Source of the DNA: G965267335 sp965267335 | GTDB taxonomy: Bacteria; Bacteroidota; Bacteroidia; Cytophagales; JAAEPT01 | Assembly: GCA_965267335.1 (NCBI GenBank) | Contig: OZ253953.1 | Span: forward strand, 3,038,001-3,102,000 | Length of the DNA stretch: 64,000 bases | Direction of reading: 5' to 3' | Part shown: positions 10,430 to 18,089 of the stretch, one piece after another | Position numbering within the stretch: the stretch's first letter is position 1 | Layout: each line of letters opens with the position of its first letter | Made by a program: the position numbers and the translations under genes | The notes under the pieces: generated by a model | Told to the model about the DNA's origin: nothing | The model's database searches: none | The model's input: the letters and a program-made list of their open reading frames with translations, nothing else

Positions 10430-10909
10430 ATGAGTAGCCTAGAGGTTAAAACAGAGAATATTAAAGTATTGTACATCGATGATGAACCAAACAACCTTAC
10501 CGCATTCAAGGCCAGCTTCCGTAGGGACTTTGATATTCTTACTGCTGAATCTGCTCACTCCGCAATGTCTTTAGTAGAAGACAATGAATTCCATGTTATT
10601 ATTTCTGACCAAAGAATGCCAGATGTAACCGGAGTTGAATTTTTCGAAAAAATTAGAAATAATCACCCAGACCCAATCAGAATATTGTTGACTGGCTACG
10701 CTGACATAGAAGCCGTCATAGCCGCCATCAACAGAGGTGAAGTTTATCGATACATCACCAAACCATGGGATGAAAATGATTTAAAAGTAACTATTCAGAA
10801 TGCTTTCGAAATCTTTGCCCTTAGGGCTGAAAACAAACAACTAATGCATAGTCTGGTTCAGGCAAACAAACAGCTTGAATTTATGTTAAGGCAAAAATTG
10901 CTATCTTAG
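10430..10909 (+). CDS. Single-domain-type response regulator (REC)
   Basis: A 159-residue receiver protein: acidic pair in YIDDEP, phospho-acceptor D60 (ISDQRMP), T88 (LLTGYAD), K111 (TKPWD). After the receiver only a short helical tail (about 125-159) remains, with no DNA-binding or enzymatic output. It resembles the receiver of the 353-residue hybrid at 3824-4885 closely (shared DDEPNNL, FKASFR, DQRMP, PDPIRIL, GY.DIEAV). The next gene, a PAS-histidine kinase, starts 25 bp downstream. Inference: an intermediate phosphate carrier of the same relay as the divergent operon. Confidence 0.88.
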   Translation: MSSLEVKTENIKVLYIDDEPNNLTAFKASFRRDFDILTAESAHSAMSLVEDNEFHVIISDQRMPDVTGVEFFEKIRNNHPDPIRILLTGYADIEAVIAAINRGEVYRYITKPWDENDLKVTIQNAFEIFALRAENKQLMHSLVQANKQLEFMLRQKLLS

Positions 10910-10934
10910 GTTAACCTAAACACTGTGTACCTAA

Positions 10935-12173
10935 GTGAACAAATCGAAACACCCTGACAACCAGGACAATCTCGATCTTGTCAGAAAGATTATAGAGGAA
11001 CTAAACTCCGGCCACTTTGATATTGAATATGAAATCAATGAAAAGAATGGTAAGCTGGAAGCAATCCTCTCGGGAATTTCGCTCTTAAGTCTTGAATTAA
11101 AGTCTTCCAAATTAACACAAGAACTAGTAAACAAGCTTTTTGAGGGTGTCGGTGATCTCCTGATGGTAATTGATAAAGATTTAAAAATCTTACGAACCAA
11201 TAACAAAATTCCGGCCTTCACCAGTCTTATTGAAACCAAAGACTTCTCCTCCTTTCTACAAAATCCAAATGACATTGAGCACATAAAACAATGCATTGAG
11301 CACCATACATCTGTAGATAGTATGGAGTGTGAAATACGTGTAAGTGGTAAGGTTTATTATATTTCGGTAACCATACTTTCCATAGACACTGAAGAGCAAA
11401 ACTCCGGAAACCAATTCCTGGTCATTCTGAAAGACCTTTCTAAACTTCGCAGGGTTGAAAGCGAACTCAAATCGAAAAACGAGGAGCTCGAATCGTTTCT
11501 GTATTCAGCTTCTCATCACCTTAAAGGTCCTCTTGCTACAATTCTGGGATTAACAAATATTGTCAACGAGAACACATCAATAGAAGAGTTTCAGGAGTAC
11601 TTCGCATATATAAAAGAAACATCACAAAAACTCAATGACACTCTGATCGACCTGGTAGAGTTCCCAAAGTATGGAGAGTACAATCATACAGTCGAGTTGA
11701 TTGACATAAAGACCACCATCACACAACTTATTAAGGAAATTTCCCTTGAACAGGACTTCAGTCCAAATGATTACGAGCTCATACTCCAATTAGAAGGAAC
11801 CAATAATTTTCAATCAGTCAAAACCATATTCTCTTCCATACTGCATCACCTATTGGAAAATGCATTTCGGTTTCAAAAAAATTCACCGAACGCTGCATTA
11901 ATAAAAATTGAAACTGAGCATTTGGATAATGGGCTTCAAATTACAATTACTGACAATGGTCCCGGAATTAAGGAGGAATATCAACCCAGGATATTTGAAT
12001 TATTTAAGACGGCAAGTCCTGTCAATCAGGGTACAGGAATGGGGCTCTATATAGTAAAAAACCAGGTACAACGCCTCGGGGGGAAAATCCAACTATACAG
12101 TATGTCTAAAATTGGAACTACGGCTGTTCTTTGGCTTCCCAACCTGCAAAAAGCTGAATTAATCGCAAGTTAA
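10935..12173 (+). CDS. PAS-domain sensor histidine kinase (GTG start)
   Basis: A 412-residue soluble kinase. The only plausible initiation codon after the in-frame region opens is GTG at 10935, 25 bp after the REC gene. Residues about 60-170 look like a PAS domain (FEGVGDLLMVIDKDLKILRTN), followed by a short coiled coil (KSKNEELESF), HisKA with SHHLKGPL (H194), and HATPase_c with DNGPGI and GTGMGLYIVK. No membrane segment. Its kinase core is a paralog of that in the REC-kinase hybrid at 3824. It forms a two-gene operon with the REC gene, and the phospho-relay partner is most likely encoded next door. The ligand of the PAS domain is unknown. Confidence 0.85.
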   Translation: MNKSKHPDNQDNLDLVRKIIEELNSGHFDIEYEINEKNGKLEAILSGISLLSLELKSSKLTQELVNKLFEGVGDLLMVIDKDLKILRTNNKIPAFTSLIETKDFSSFLQNPNDIEHIKQCIEHHTSVDSMECEIRVSGKVYYISVTILSIDTEEQNSGNQFLVILKDLSKLRRVESELKSKNEELESFLYSASHHLKGPLATILGLTNIVNENTSIEEFQEYFAYIKETSQKLNDTLIDLVEFPKYGEYNHTVELIDIKTTITQLIKEISLEQDFSPNDYELILQLEGTNNFQSVKTIFSSILHHLLENAFRFQKNSPNAALIKIETEHLDNGLQITITDNGPGIKEEYQPRIFELFKTASPVNQGTGMGLYIVKNQVQRLGGKIQLYSMSKIGTTAVLWLPNLQKAELIAS

Positions 12174-12174
12174 A

Positions 12175-12672
12175 TTACATATCAAATTGAGCTGGATACA
12201 CAAACCATTTTAAGGTACCTGTGTTTTGAGACACTTCCTTCCAGCTAGTTAACTCAAACTCAATTCTCACAGCTCCACAAGTTGGAATATTACCAATCTC
12301 CGCTCCAGTGAGATACTCCGACAAATAGGTAAAGCTAGGATTGTGTCCTACGAGCATAACCGTATCATATTCTTCGTCTAATCCATTCACAACTTCCAGC
12401 AATGTTCTAATCGATGCTTCATAAACAGCTTCCTTGAATTCAATTTCTGAAGTATCAAAATTCAACTGCTCTGAAATATATTCAGCCGTCAATTTTGCAC
12501 GTTCTGCAGGGCTAGAAACTACGGCATCTACGTGAACCCCAAGCTCGTGCAATTTATGCCCCATACGAGGAGCCACACGATGTCCTCTCGCATTTAATGT
12601 ACGATCGAAATCCTTTTGCCCCGGGTTGGACCAATCGGATTTAGCATGTCTGAGCATTATGAGGTTCTTCAT
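12175..12672 (-). CDS. sixA: Histidine phosphatase SixA family
   Basis: A 165-residue histidine-phosphatase-superfamily protein. The RHG-type motif reads LRHAKSDW (R8-H9, H9 the phospho-acceptor), and the second catalytic histidine lies in MLVGHNPSF. Length matches SixA, which dephosphorylates histidine phosphotransfer domains; in Bacteroidota this family member is also often a general small phosphatase. It converges with the PAS kinase gene (1 bp between stops). Inference: it could act on the neighbouring phosphorelay, but position next to topA is also consistent with an unrelated housekeeping role. Confidence 0.85.
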   Translation of the reverse strand: MKNLIMLRHAKSDWSNPGQKDFDRTLNARGHRVAPRMGHKLHELGVHVDAVVSSPAERAKLTAEYISEQLNFDTSEIEFKEAVYEASIRTLLEVVNGLDEEYDTVMLVGHNPSFTYLSEYLTGAEIGNIPTCGAVRIEFELTSWKEVSQNTGTLKWFVYPAQFDM

Positions 12673-12755
12673 AGTAAAAACTAGTAATTCTTGAAAATAA
12701 ACAATATAGTTGACTACGTTAAAAAAACTTTCACAAATCTATAGACGTTAATTGG

Positions 12756-12788
12756 TTTGTACTTTTAGAAAAAAATTTTTCATCTTTG
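12756..12788 (+). promoter_or_regulatory. Predicted topA promoter
   Basis: TTTG at 12756-12759 (-33 type) and CATCTTTG at 12781-12788 (7 of 8 matches to TAnnTTTG) are separated by 21 bp, the spacing expected for Bacteroidota sigma-A promoters. The topA start codon lies 30 bp further. Confidence 0.5.
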
Positions 12789-12817
12789 AAGCCCTTTCAA
12801 ATAGTTAACAGAATCGA

Positions 12818-15328
12818 ATGGCCAAAAATTTAGTTATAGTTGAGTCCCCGGCAAAAGCAAAAACCATAGAAGGATACCTTGGTCCGGATTTTACAGTAAA
12901 GTCAAGTTTTGGTCATGTCAGAGACCTTCCTAAAGATGATTCTGCAATAGATAAAGAAAACGGATTTCAACCTACCTACGAGATATCAAAAGACAAAAAG
13001 GATGTCGTCAGAGAACTCAAAAAATTAGCTAAACAGGCCGAAGTAATCTGGTTAGCAACTGACGATGACCGTGAAGGAGAAGCTATATCATGGCACTTAA
13101 ATGAGGCTCTTGACCTAAATAATAAAGATACAAGGCGAATAGTTTTTCGGGAGATCACTAAACAGGCCATCCTGAATTCTATAGAAAGCCCGAGAGAGAT
13201 AAATACCAACTTAGTTAATGCACAACAAGCAAGAAGAGTCCTTGATAGATTGGTAGGGTTTGAACTGTCCCCAATCCTATGGAAGAAAATTAAAAGAGGG
13301 CTTTCTGCAGGTAGGGTTCAGTCGGTTGCAGTAAGACTGGTTGTAGAAAGAGAAAGAGAAATAGAGAAATTTGACGTACAGTCATTTTATAAGGTATCGG
13401 CAGAATTTTCAGTTGAAGGCAACAAAATTCTTAGAGCCGAACTCTCTGAAAGGTTCAAATCTGAAGAAGAAGCTTCAAGCTTTCTTAATGACTGTATCGG
13501 AGCTGAGTACACTATTGAGAACCTGGAGAAGAAACCTGGCCAAAAGAAGCCCGCTCCTCCTTTTACTACCTCTACCCTACAACAGGAAGCAAGTAGAAAG
13601 CTTGGATTCTCGGTTTCGCAGACCATGACGCTTGCTCAACGCTTGTACGAATCCGGAAAGATCACTTATATGCGTACGGACTCTGTCAACCTTTCAGACT
13701 TTGCCATCAATAGCGCATCAGCAGAAATATCATCAGCATATGGTGATGAATATGTAGAGACAAGAAAGTATAGTACAAAATCAAGTGGAGCACAAGAAGC
13801 TCACGAAGCCATTCGACCAACTAACTTTGCAGTAAAAACAGCTGGGGCAGAGCGGAACGAAATCAGACTTTACGAACTCATCTGGAAGAGAGCTATCGCT
13901 TCCCAGATGGCCAACGCACAAATTGAACGAACCACAGCCACCGTAGGCATCTCTACTTCAGATAAAAAATTAAAAGCCACCGGTGAAGTCATTACATTTG
14001 AAGGTTTTCTTAAGGTCTACCTGGAATCAAAAGATGATGACGATGAAGACGAGGACAACAAAGAAATGCTCCCTCCTTTATCGATAGGTCAGGTACTGGG
14101 GCTCAATGAGATGAAGGCCGTTCAGCGTTTCACAAGACCACCTGCCCGATTTACGGAAGCAAGTTTGGTTAAGAAATTGGAAGAAATGGGAATTGGAAGA
14201 CCCTCAACCTATGCCCCAACCATTTCCACGGTTCAGAAGCGCGGTTACGTGCTCAAAGAAAACAGAGAAGGAAAGGATCGCCACTATGCAGAACTAATAC
14301 TTAAAAATGATTCGGTTTCTAAAAACGAAAAAACTGAAATCACGGGAGCAGAAAAAATGAAGCTATTCCCTACTGATATGGCGATGATTGTTAATGATTT
14401 TCTGGTAAAGAACTTCCCAAATGTTACCGATTATTCATTTACTGCAACTATAGAGAAGGAATTCGATGATATCGCATCCGGCAAACTCCAATGGGCTCAA
14501 ATGATTGACAACTTCTATGGTGGCTTTCACCAAAAGGTAGAAACGACTGAGGCCATTGACCGATCAGAAGTAGATACATCCAGGATACTAGGAAAGCACC
14601 CTGAGTCCGGGCTTACTGTTCAGGTGCGATTAGGGAAGTTTGGTCCGGTGGCTCAACTAGGACTTACAGACGAATTAGGTGAAGAAGAAAAACCGAAATA
14701 CGCCAGCCTTCTCAAGGGACAACTCATGGAGACCATTACTCTGGAGGAAGCCTTGAAGCTATTTGAATTACCTAAGGTGCTTGGTGAGCTTGAAGGTGAG
14801 GAAGTAAGCGTTGCCATTGGTCGATTTGGACCTTATGTGAAATTCAAGGATATGTTCGTTTCTCTGGCCAGAAATGAAGACCCAATGAGTGTGACCATGG
14901 AACGTGCCACAGAACTCATCAGAGCCAAGCAAGAAGCGGATGCCCCTATCGCCTATTACGAAGACCTTCCAGTACAAAAGGGAGTTGGTCGTTTTGGCCC
15001 CTTCATCAAATGGAACAATATGTTCATCAACGTTAACAAGTCTTATGACTTTGATGACCTTACCGAAGAAGATATTGAGAAATTAATTGAAGAAAAGAAA
15101 CAGAAGGAAATCGACAAGATTATCCATAATTGGGAAGATGAAGGAATCAGAGTTGAAAAGGCCCGCTGGGGACGCTCTAATATTATAAAGGGTAAATTGA
15201 AGATAGAGCTCCCCAAAACCGTTGACGCCAAAAAACTAAGCCTTAAAGAGGTGCAGGAAATCATTGAAAAGAACGCACCAAAGAAGAAGGCGGCAACTAA
15301 AAAGAAAACCTCAACGAAGAAAAAATAA
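12818..15328 (+). CDS. topA: DNA topoisomerase I
   Basis: An 836-residue type IA topoisomerase that relaxes negative supercoils. The TOPRIM domain has E9 (VIVESPAKA) and DDDRE (82-86). The catalytic tyrosine is Y284 in ITYMRTDS. The central DNA-gate domains continue to about residue 590. The C-terminus carries three topoisomerase C-repeats (GKFGP, GRFGPYVK, GRFGPFIK) in place of the cysteine zinc ribbons of the E. coli enzyme, and ends in a lysine-rich tail (KKKAATKKKTSTKKK). An acidic insertion (DDDDEDEDN) lies near residue 410. Start chosen at the ATG giving MAKNLVIVESP, the usual N-terminus. The sirtuin gene follows after 16 bp, probably in one transcript. Confidence 0.97.
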   Translation: MAKNLVIVESPAKAKTIEGYLGPDFTVKSSFGHVRDLPKDDSAIDKENGFQPTYEISKDKKDVVRELKKLAKQAEVIWLATDDDREGEAISWHLNEALDLNNKDTRRIVFREITKQAILNSIESPREINTNLVNAQQARRVLDRLVGFELSPILWKKIKRGLSAGRVQSVAVRLVVEREREIEKFDVQSFYKVSAEFSVEGNKILRAELSERFKSEEEASSFLNDCIGAEYTIENLEKKPGQKKPAPPFTTSTLQQEASRKLGFSVSQTMTLAQRLYESGKITYMRTDSVNLSDFAINSASAEISSAYGDEYVETRKYSTKSSGAQEAHEAIRPTNFAVKTAGAERNEIRLYELIWKRAIASQMANAQIERTTATVGISTSDKKLKATGEVITFEGFLKVYLESKDDDDEDEDNKEMLPPLSIGQVLGLNEMKAVQRFTRPPARFTEASLVKKLEEMGIGRPSTYAPTISTVQKRGYVLKENREGKDRHYAELILKNDSVSKNEKTEITGAEKMKLFPTDMAMIVNDFLVKNFPNVTDYSFTATIEKEFDDIASGKLQWAQMIDNFYGGFHQKVETTEAIDRSEVDTSRILGKHPESGLTVQVRLGKFGPVAQLGLTDELGEEEKPKYASLLKGQLMETITLEEALKLFELPKVLGELEGEEVSVAIGRFGPYVKFKDMFVSLARNEDPMSVTMERATELIRAKQEADAPIAYYEDLPVQKGVGRFGPFIKWNNMFINVNKSYDFDDLTEEDIEKLIEEKKQKEIDKIIHNWEDEGIRVEKARWGRSNIIKGKLKIELPKTVDAKKLSLKEVQEIIEKNAPKKKAATKKKTSTKKK

Positions 15329-15344
15329 AACTCTTAGTTAGTCC

Positions 15345-16037
15345 ATGTCGCGCAAAAGACTCGTTGTACTCTCAGGAGCAGGAATAAGCGCAGAAAGCGG
15401 CATTGCCACCTTTCGTGATGCCGGTGGACTATGGGAAGGCCATGATGTTATGGATGTGGCGTCCCCTCAGGGTTGGGCAAGAAACAAAGAACTTGTTCTG
15501 GATTTTTATAATCAGCGCAGAAAAAATGCCCTTGAAGTAGAACCAAACGATGGGCACAAAATCCTGGCCGAACTGGAAAATCATTTTGATGTATCAATTA
15601 TTACACAAAACGTAGATAACCTACATGAACGCGCTGGTTCAACAAATGTCATTCACCTTCATGGAGAGCTTTTTAAATCCAGGAGTACACTAGACTCCAG
15701 CCTTGTTTATGATATGAAGGGATGGGAATTAAAACTTGGAGACAAATGCGAGAAAGGCTCCCAATTAAGACCACATATTGTTTGGTTTGGAGAAATGGTA
15801 CCGATGATGGATGTTGCCGTGCAAATCACGCTTACCGCTGATATCTTTGTCGTAATTGGAACATCACTTAATGTATATCCGGCAGCAAGTTTAATTGACT
15901 ATGTATCAGACGATACTCCAAAGTATATAATCGATCCTAATATGCCTGAGATTGTATCACGCCCAAACCTTCATTTGATTGAAAAAGGAGGTAGTGAAGG
16001 GATGAAGGAATTGCAAGCAATTCTTACCTCTCCTTAA
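15345..16037 (+). CDS. cobB: Sir2-family NAD-dependent protein deacylase
   Basis: A 230-residue class III sirtuin. NAD-binding GAGISAESGI (11-20), FRDAGGLW, QNVDNLH (88-94) and catalytic H106 in HLHGEL are intact. Y55 and R58 (FYNQRR) form the acyl-pocket pair that gives CobB/SIRT5-type enzymes desuccinylase/demalonylase activity. The zinc-binding cysteine pairs are lost: the module between HGELF and LRPHIVWFGE has only C135, so no four-cysteine site can form. This zinc-less variant appears to be usual in Bacteroidota (from memory). Co-directional with topA, 16 bp downstream. Expected role: removing lysine acylations on metabolic enzymes. Confidence 0.92.
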   Translation: MSRKRLVVLSGAGISAESGIATFRDAGGLWEGHDVMDVASPQGWARNKELVLDFYNQRRKNALEVEPNDGHKILAELENHFDVSIITQNVDNLHERAGSTNVIHLHGELFKSRSTLDSSLVYDMKGWELKLGDKCEKGSQLRPHIVWFGEMVPMMDVAVQITLTADIFVVIGTSLNVYPAASLIDYVSDDTPKYIIDPNMPEIVSRPNLHLIEKGGSEGMKELQAILTSP

Positions 16038-16073
16038 TATTATACCAACTTATTATTTGAGACTTCAATTCAT

Positions 16074-16109
16074 AAAAAAAGCCCCTATCCAGGGAGAGGA
16101 TAAAGGGCT
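16074..16109 (-). terminator. Rho-independent terminator of the small CxxC gene
   Basis: On the minus strand AGCCC-TTTATCC pairs with GGATA-GGGGCT around a short loop, followed by seven T. It lies 36 bp downstream of the stop of the small minus-strand gene and faces the end of the sirtuin gene. Confidence 0.75.
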
Positions 16110-16144
16110 GAATAATCACCTAAAGGTGTAGAGCAAAGTAATCG

Positions 16145-16318
16145 TTAACTACCACAACCGACACAGTCGATTGAAGAGTCCATCGGTTTAACACCGTTTA
16201 ATTTCATTTTAAGATTATGGATTTTGTCTTTGATTTCCATATCCTCGAACATATCACCAGTCAGCTGACCTTCCAGTTCGTTAATTTCTTTTTGTATGTC
16301 CTCTTGAGTAGATTGCAT
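16145..16318 (-). CDS. Small 57-residue protein with C-terminal CxxC
   Basis: A short frame from ATG at 16318 to TAA at 16145 encodes MQSTQEDIQKEINELEGQL..., ending in DCVGCGS. The N-terminal ~45 residues are charged and predicted helical or coiled coil (repeated E/K/L pattern); the C-terminal CVGCGS could bind a metal or be redox active. Its own terminator follows on the same strand and the upstream region is not coding, which supports it being a real gene. I do not recognise the function. Similar tiny proteins with a C-terminal CxxCGS seem common in Bacteroidota, but I cannot verify this here. Confidence 0.6.
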   Translation of the reverse strand: MQSTQEDIQKEINELEGQLTGDMFEDMEIKDKIHNLKMKLNGVKPMDSSIDCVGCGS

Positions 16319-16430
16319 TCTCTAAAATAGTTTTTTAACAATAATATTACACACACCTTACACCAAAAGTTATCCACATAAGGTTCAGGCATTCACTAAA
16401 CTAACAGATGGATTAGAAAAATTGTTCTTT

Positions 16431-16652
16431 TTATGGGGCCACCGATGTTGCGGCTAACGGAACAACTCGCAATACTTCCAGCCCACTTACGTTTTCACCT
16501 TTGTGCCTTTCAAAAAGATCAGTGAAAATGTAATGAATATCTGAGGTATCCGAGTAGCAATGACATTCTTTCACTGACATTGATGCAATTTCCCCTTCCT
16601 TTTCTGAAAAAGTTTTAAGTCTGTAAGCTACATCAAAATGTTGATCAAACAT
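16431..16652 (-). CDS. Small hypothetical protein of the sigma-factor operon
   Basis: A 73-residue product starting at MFDQHFDVAYRL. I chose this ATG (16652) because it falls 7 bp after the stop of the preceding membrane-protein gene; the longer frame would overlap that gene by about 100 bp in another frame. The protein has no membrane segment, contains a CHCY motif near the middle and ends VVPLAATSVAP. Third gene of the sigma factor operon. No recognised family. Confidence 0.5.
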   Translation of the reverse strand: MFDQHFDVAYRLKTFSEKEGEIASMSVKECHCYSDTSDIHYIFTDLFERHKGENVSGLEVLRVVPLAATSVAP

Positions 16653-16659
16653 GGTTCGG

Positions 16660-17085
16660 TTATTTAGGGTTGTTATTTTCAGTTTCCTGTTTCTGATCTG
16701 CGCTTCCCTCATCCATACTACTATTGTCCTGCTTATGCCTGGCCCATGGTGGACCACATTTTTGCATAAACTTTTCCTTCATTGCGGCTTTTGTTTCGGG
16801 GTCCATACTGTCCCATTTATTTTTCATTTTATGCTTCCAGTAGCGTTGCTTTTTAGCCTGCCAACCGCCTCCACACCCACCTCCCCAACTGGAAAGAAAG
16901 AGTATTTTCACCAAGGCAATAATACCAACTGACTGCCAAAAGGTTATTTCACTTCCATTAAAAATATCAGGAATCAACCAGTTCCAAAGTAACATAACCA
17001 CTGTAGCGTACGCTGTCAAGGCTACAACCACAAATAGTGTCCCAAAGAACACCCACTTAGCTATATTTTTCTTTCCCATATTCAT
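16660..17085 (-). CDS. Membrane protein encoded with the sigma factor
   Basis: A 141-residue protein with two transmembrane helices (about 11-37 and 48-68), a glycine/cysteine-rich turn (WGGGCGGGW), and a cytoplasmic or periplasmic helical tail ending with a hydrophilic segment rich in N/Q/E. It starts 5 bp after the sigma factor stop codon, so the two are co-translated. Position suggests an anti-sigma or accessory role, but no anti-sigma fold is visible; the PETKAAMKEKF segment slightly recalls the heavy-metal-sensor/CpxP helical family. Function unknown. Confidence 0.75.
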   Translation of the reverse strand: MNMGKKNIAKWVFFGTLFVVVALTAYATVVMLLWNWLIPDIFNGSEITFWQSVGIIALVKILFLSSWGGGCGGGWQAKKQRYWKHKMKNKWDSMDPETKAAMKEKFMQKCGPPWARHKQDNSSMDEGSADQKQETENNNPK

Positions 17086-17090
17086 ATAGG

Positions 17091-17660
17091 TTAAAGCTCT
17101 TCGTAAAGAGTTCTTAATTTTTCTCTTAAATACATAATCGCATATCTCTTTCTTGATAACAAGGTGTTCACTGAAACACCCGTTATTTCTGAAATTTCGT
17201 TAAAGCTCTTGTCTTCAAATTCATGTTGAATAAAAACAAACCTTTGCTCTTCCGGTAATTCATCCAGCGCATGTTCCAGTTCCTCCCATACCATCTCACG
17301 AGCCATCATCTCATCAGGAAGAGAGGAAAAATCAGGTAAAATATCCTCTAACATAATCACCCCACCCTCGTCATCACCTCCTTCAACAGTCTTATCTCCT
17401 AGTAGTTCTGGCTTCTTTTTGCGATAACTGTCTGTAATTCTATTTCTTGCCACTCTGAATAACCAGGCAGTCACTTTTTCTATTGAACCAACAGTATCGT
17501 AGGTGTTTACAAATTGATAGAGTACGTCTTGCAGTATATCTTCCGCATCCTCAGTACGAGGTACACGTTTGCGGATAAAATTAAATAATCTGGCCCGCTC
17601 CTTTTCCACGGTGCTATTCAGAATATTTAATCTTTCCTGGCTCATACTGCTTGCCTCCAT
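17091..17660 (-). CDS. ECF-type RNA polymerase sigma factor
   Basis: About 189 residues. Region 2 is seen in the segment with EDAEDILQDVLYQF and WLFRVARNRITDSYRKKK; region 4 in ELPEEQRFVFIQHEFEDKSFNEISEITGVSVNTLLSRKRYAI. The frame extends 21 codons further upstream (to 17723) but that part is hydrophobic and unlike sigma N-termini, so I chose the ATG at 17660 (MEASSMSQERLN); 17645 is another option. Followed after 5 bp by the membrane-protein gene. Family knowledge: these group IV sigma factors respond to envelope or metal stress and are usually held by a membrane partner. Confidence 0.88.
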   Translation of the reverse strand: MEASSMSQERLNILNSTVEKERARLFNFIRKRVPRTEDAEDILQDVLYQFVNTYDTVGSIEKVTAWLFRVARNRITDSYRKKKPELLGDKTVEGGDDEGGVIMLEDILPDFSSLPDEMMAREMVWEELEHALDELPEEQRFVFIQHEFEDKSFNEISEITGVSVNTLLSRKRYAIMYLREKLRTLYEEL

Positions 17661-17738
17661 ACTTTGGGAGACGAAAAGGTAGACAGTATATTTTAAGTGA
17701 TAAAGAAAAAATATAAAAAACACAATCTCAATGCTCTG

Positions 17739-17771
17739 GGAGGCAAAATATTTATTGATATATTTGCCTCC
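17739..17771 (+). promoter_or_regulatory. Inverted repeat overlapping the tRNA-Pro promoter
   Basis: A perfect 9-bp inverted repeat (GGAGGCAAA at 17739-17747, TTTGCCTCC at 17763-17771) encloses a plus-strand -7 box TATATTTG at 17759-17766, 9 bp before the tRNA. The same repeat lies about 80 bp upstream of the divergent sigma factor start. It could be an operator, or a chance by-product of promoter sequence. Confidence 0.45.
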
Positions 17772-17775
17772 TATT

Positions 17776-17850
17776 CGGGATGTGGCGCAGTCCGGTTAGC
17801 GCACCACGTTAGGGACGTGGGGGCCGCTGGTTCGAATCCAGTCATCCCGA
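17776..17850 (+). tRNA. tRNA-Pro, anticodon AGG
   Basis: A 75-nt cloverleaf: acceptor CGGGATG/CATCCCG with discriminator A, D arm GCGC...GCGC, anticodon stem CCACG/CGTGG, loop TTAGGGA (17809-17815) with anticodon AGG at 17811-17813, and T arm GCTGG-TTCGAAT-CCAGT (one G.T pair). No CCA is encoded. C1-G72 and G37 are proline features. A34 is unusual for a bacterial proline tRNA. Confidence 0.9.
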
Positions 17851-17858
17851 CAAAAACC

Positions 17859-17891
17859 AAAACCAAGAACAACTGGCTGTTCTTGGTTTTT
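17859..17891 (+). terminator. Terminator of tRNA-Pro
   Basis: A 13-bp perfect stem (AAAACCAAGAACA at 17859-17871, TGTTCTTGGTTTT at 17878-17890) with a 6-nt loop, running into a T tract, 9 bp after the tRNA. Confidence 0.85.
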
Positions 17892-18089
17892 GTATTTAAA
17901 GCAACCGAATTCATTTGAATACACTGGGGATTAAAAGCTAAAACGAGTTTAGTCAATAGCCAGAAACTTCCCTCAACTACCGAACTGCTGTTGAATGGAG
18001 AATATCACAAATCCTCACATGCACAAGAATAATTTAATACTATAACCTGCACATCAACGTTTTATAATCAGAACGTGTGAAATTGTGTT

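Noticed and set aside
16653..16757. Upstream extension of the 73-residue gene
   Set aside because: It would overlap the membrane-protein gene by about 100 bp; the ATG at 16652 directly after that gene is a better start.
17846..17854. CCCGACAAA at the tRNA-Pro 3' end as an 11-bp-array box
   Set aside because: It is part of the tRNA acceptor stem plus flank, with no further boxes.
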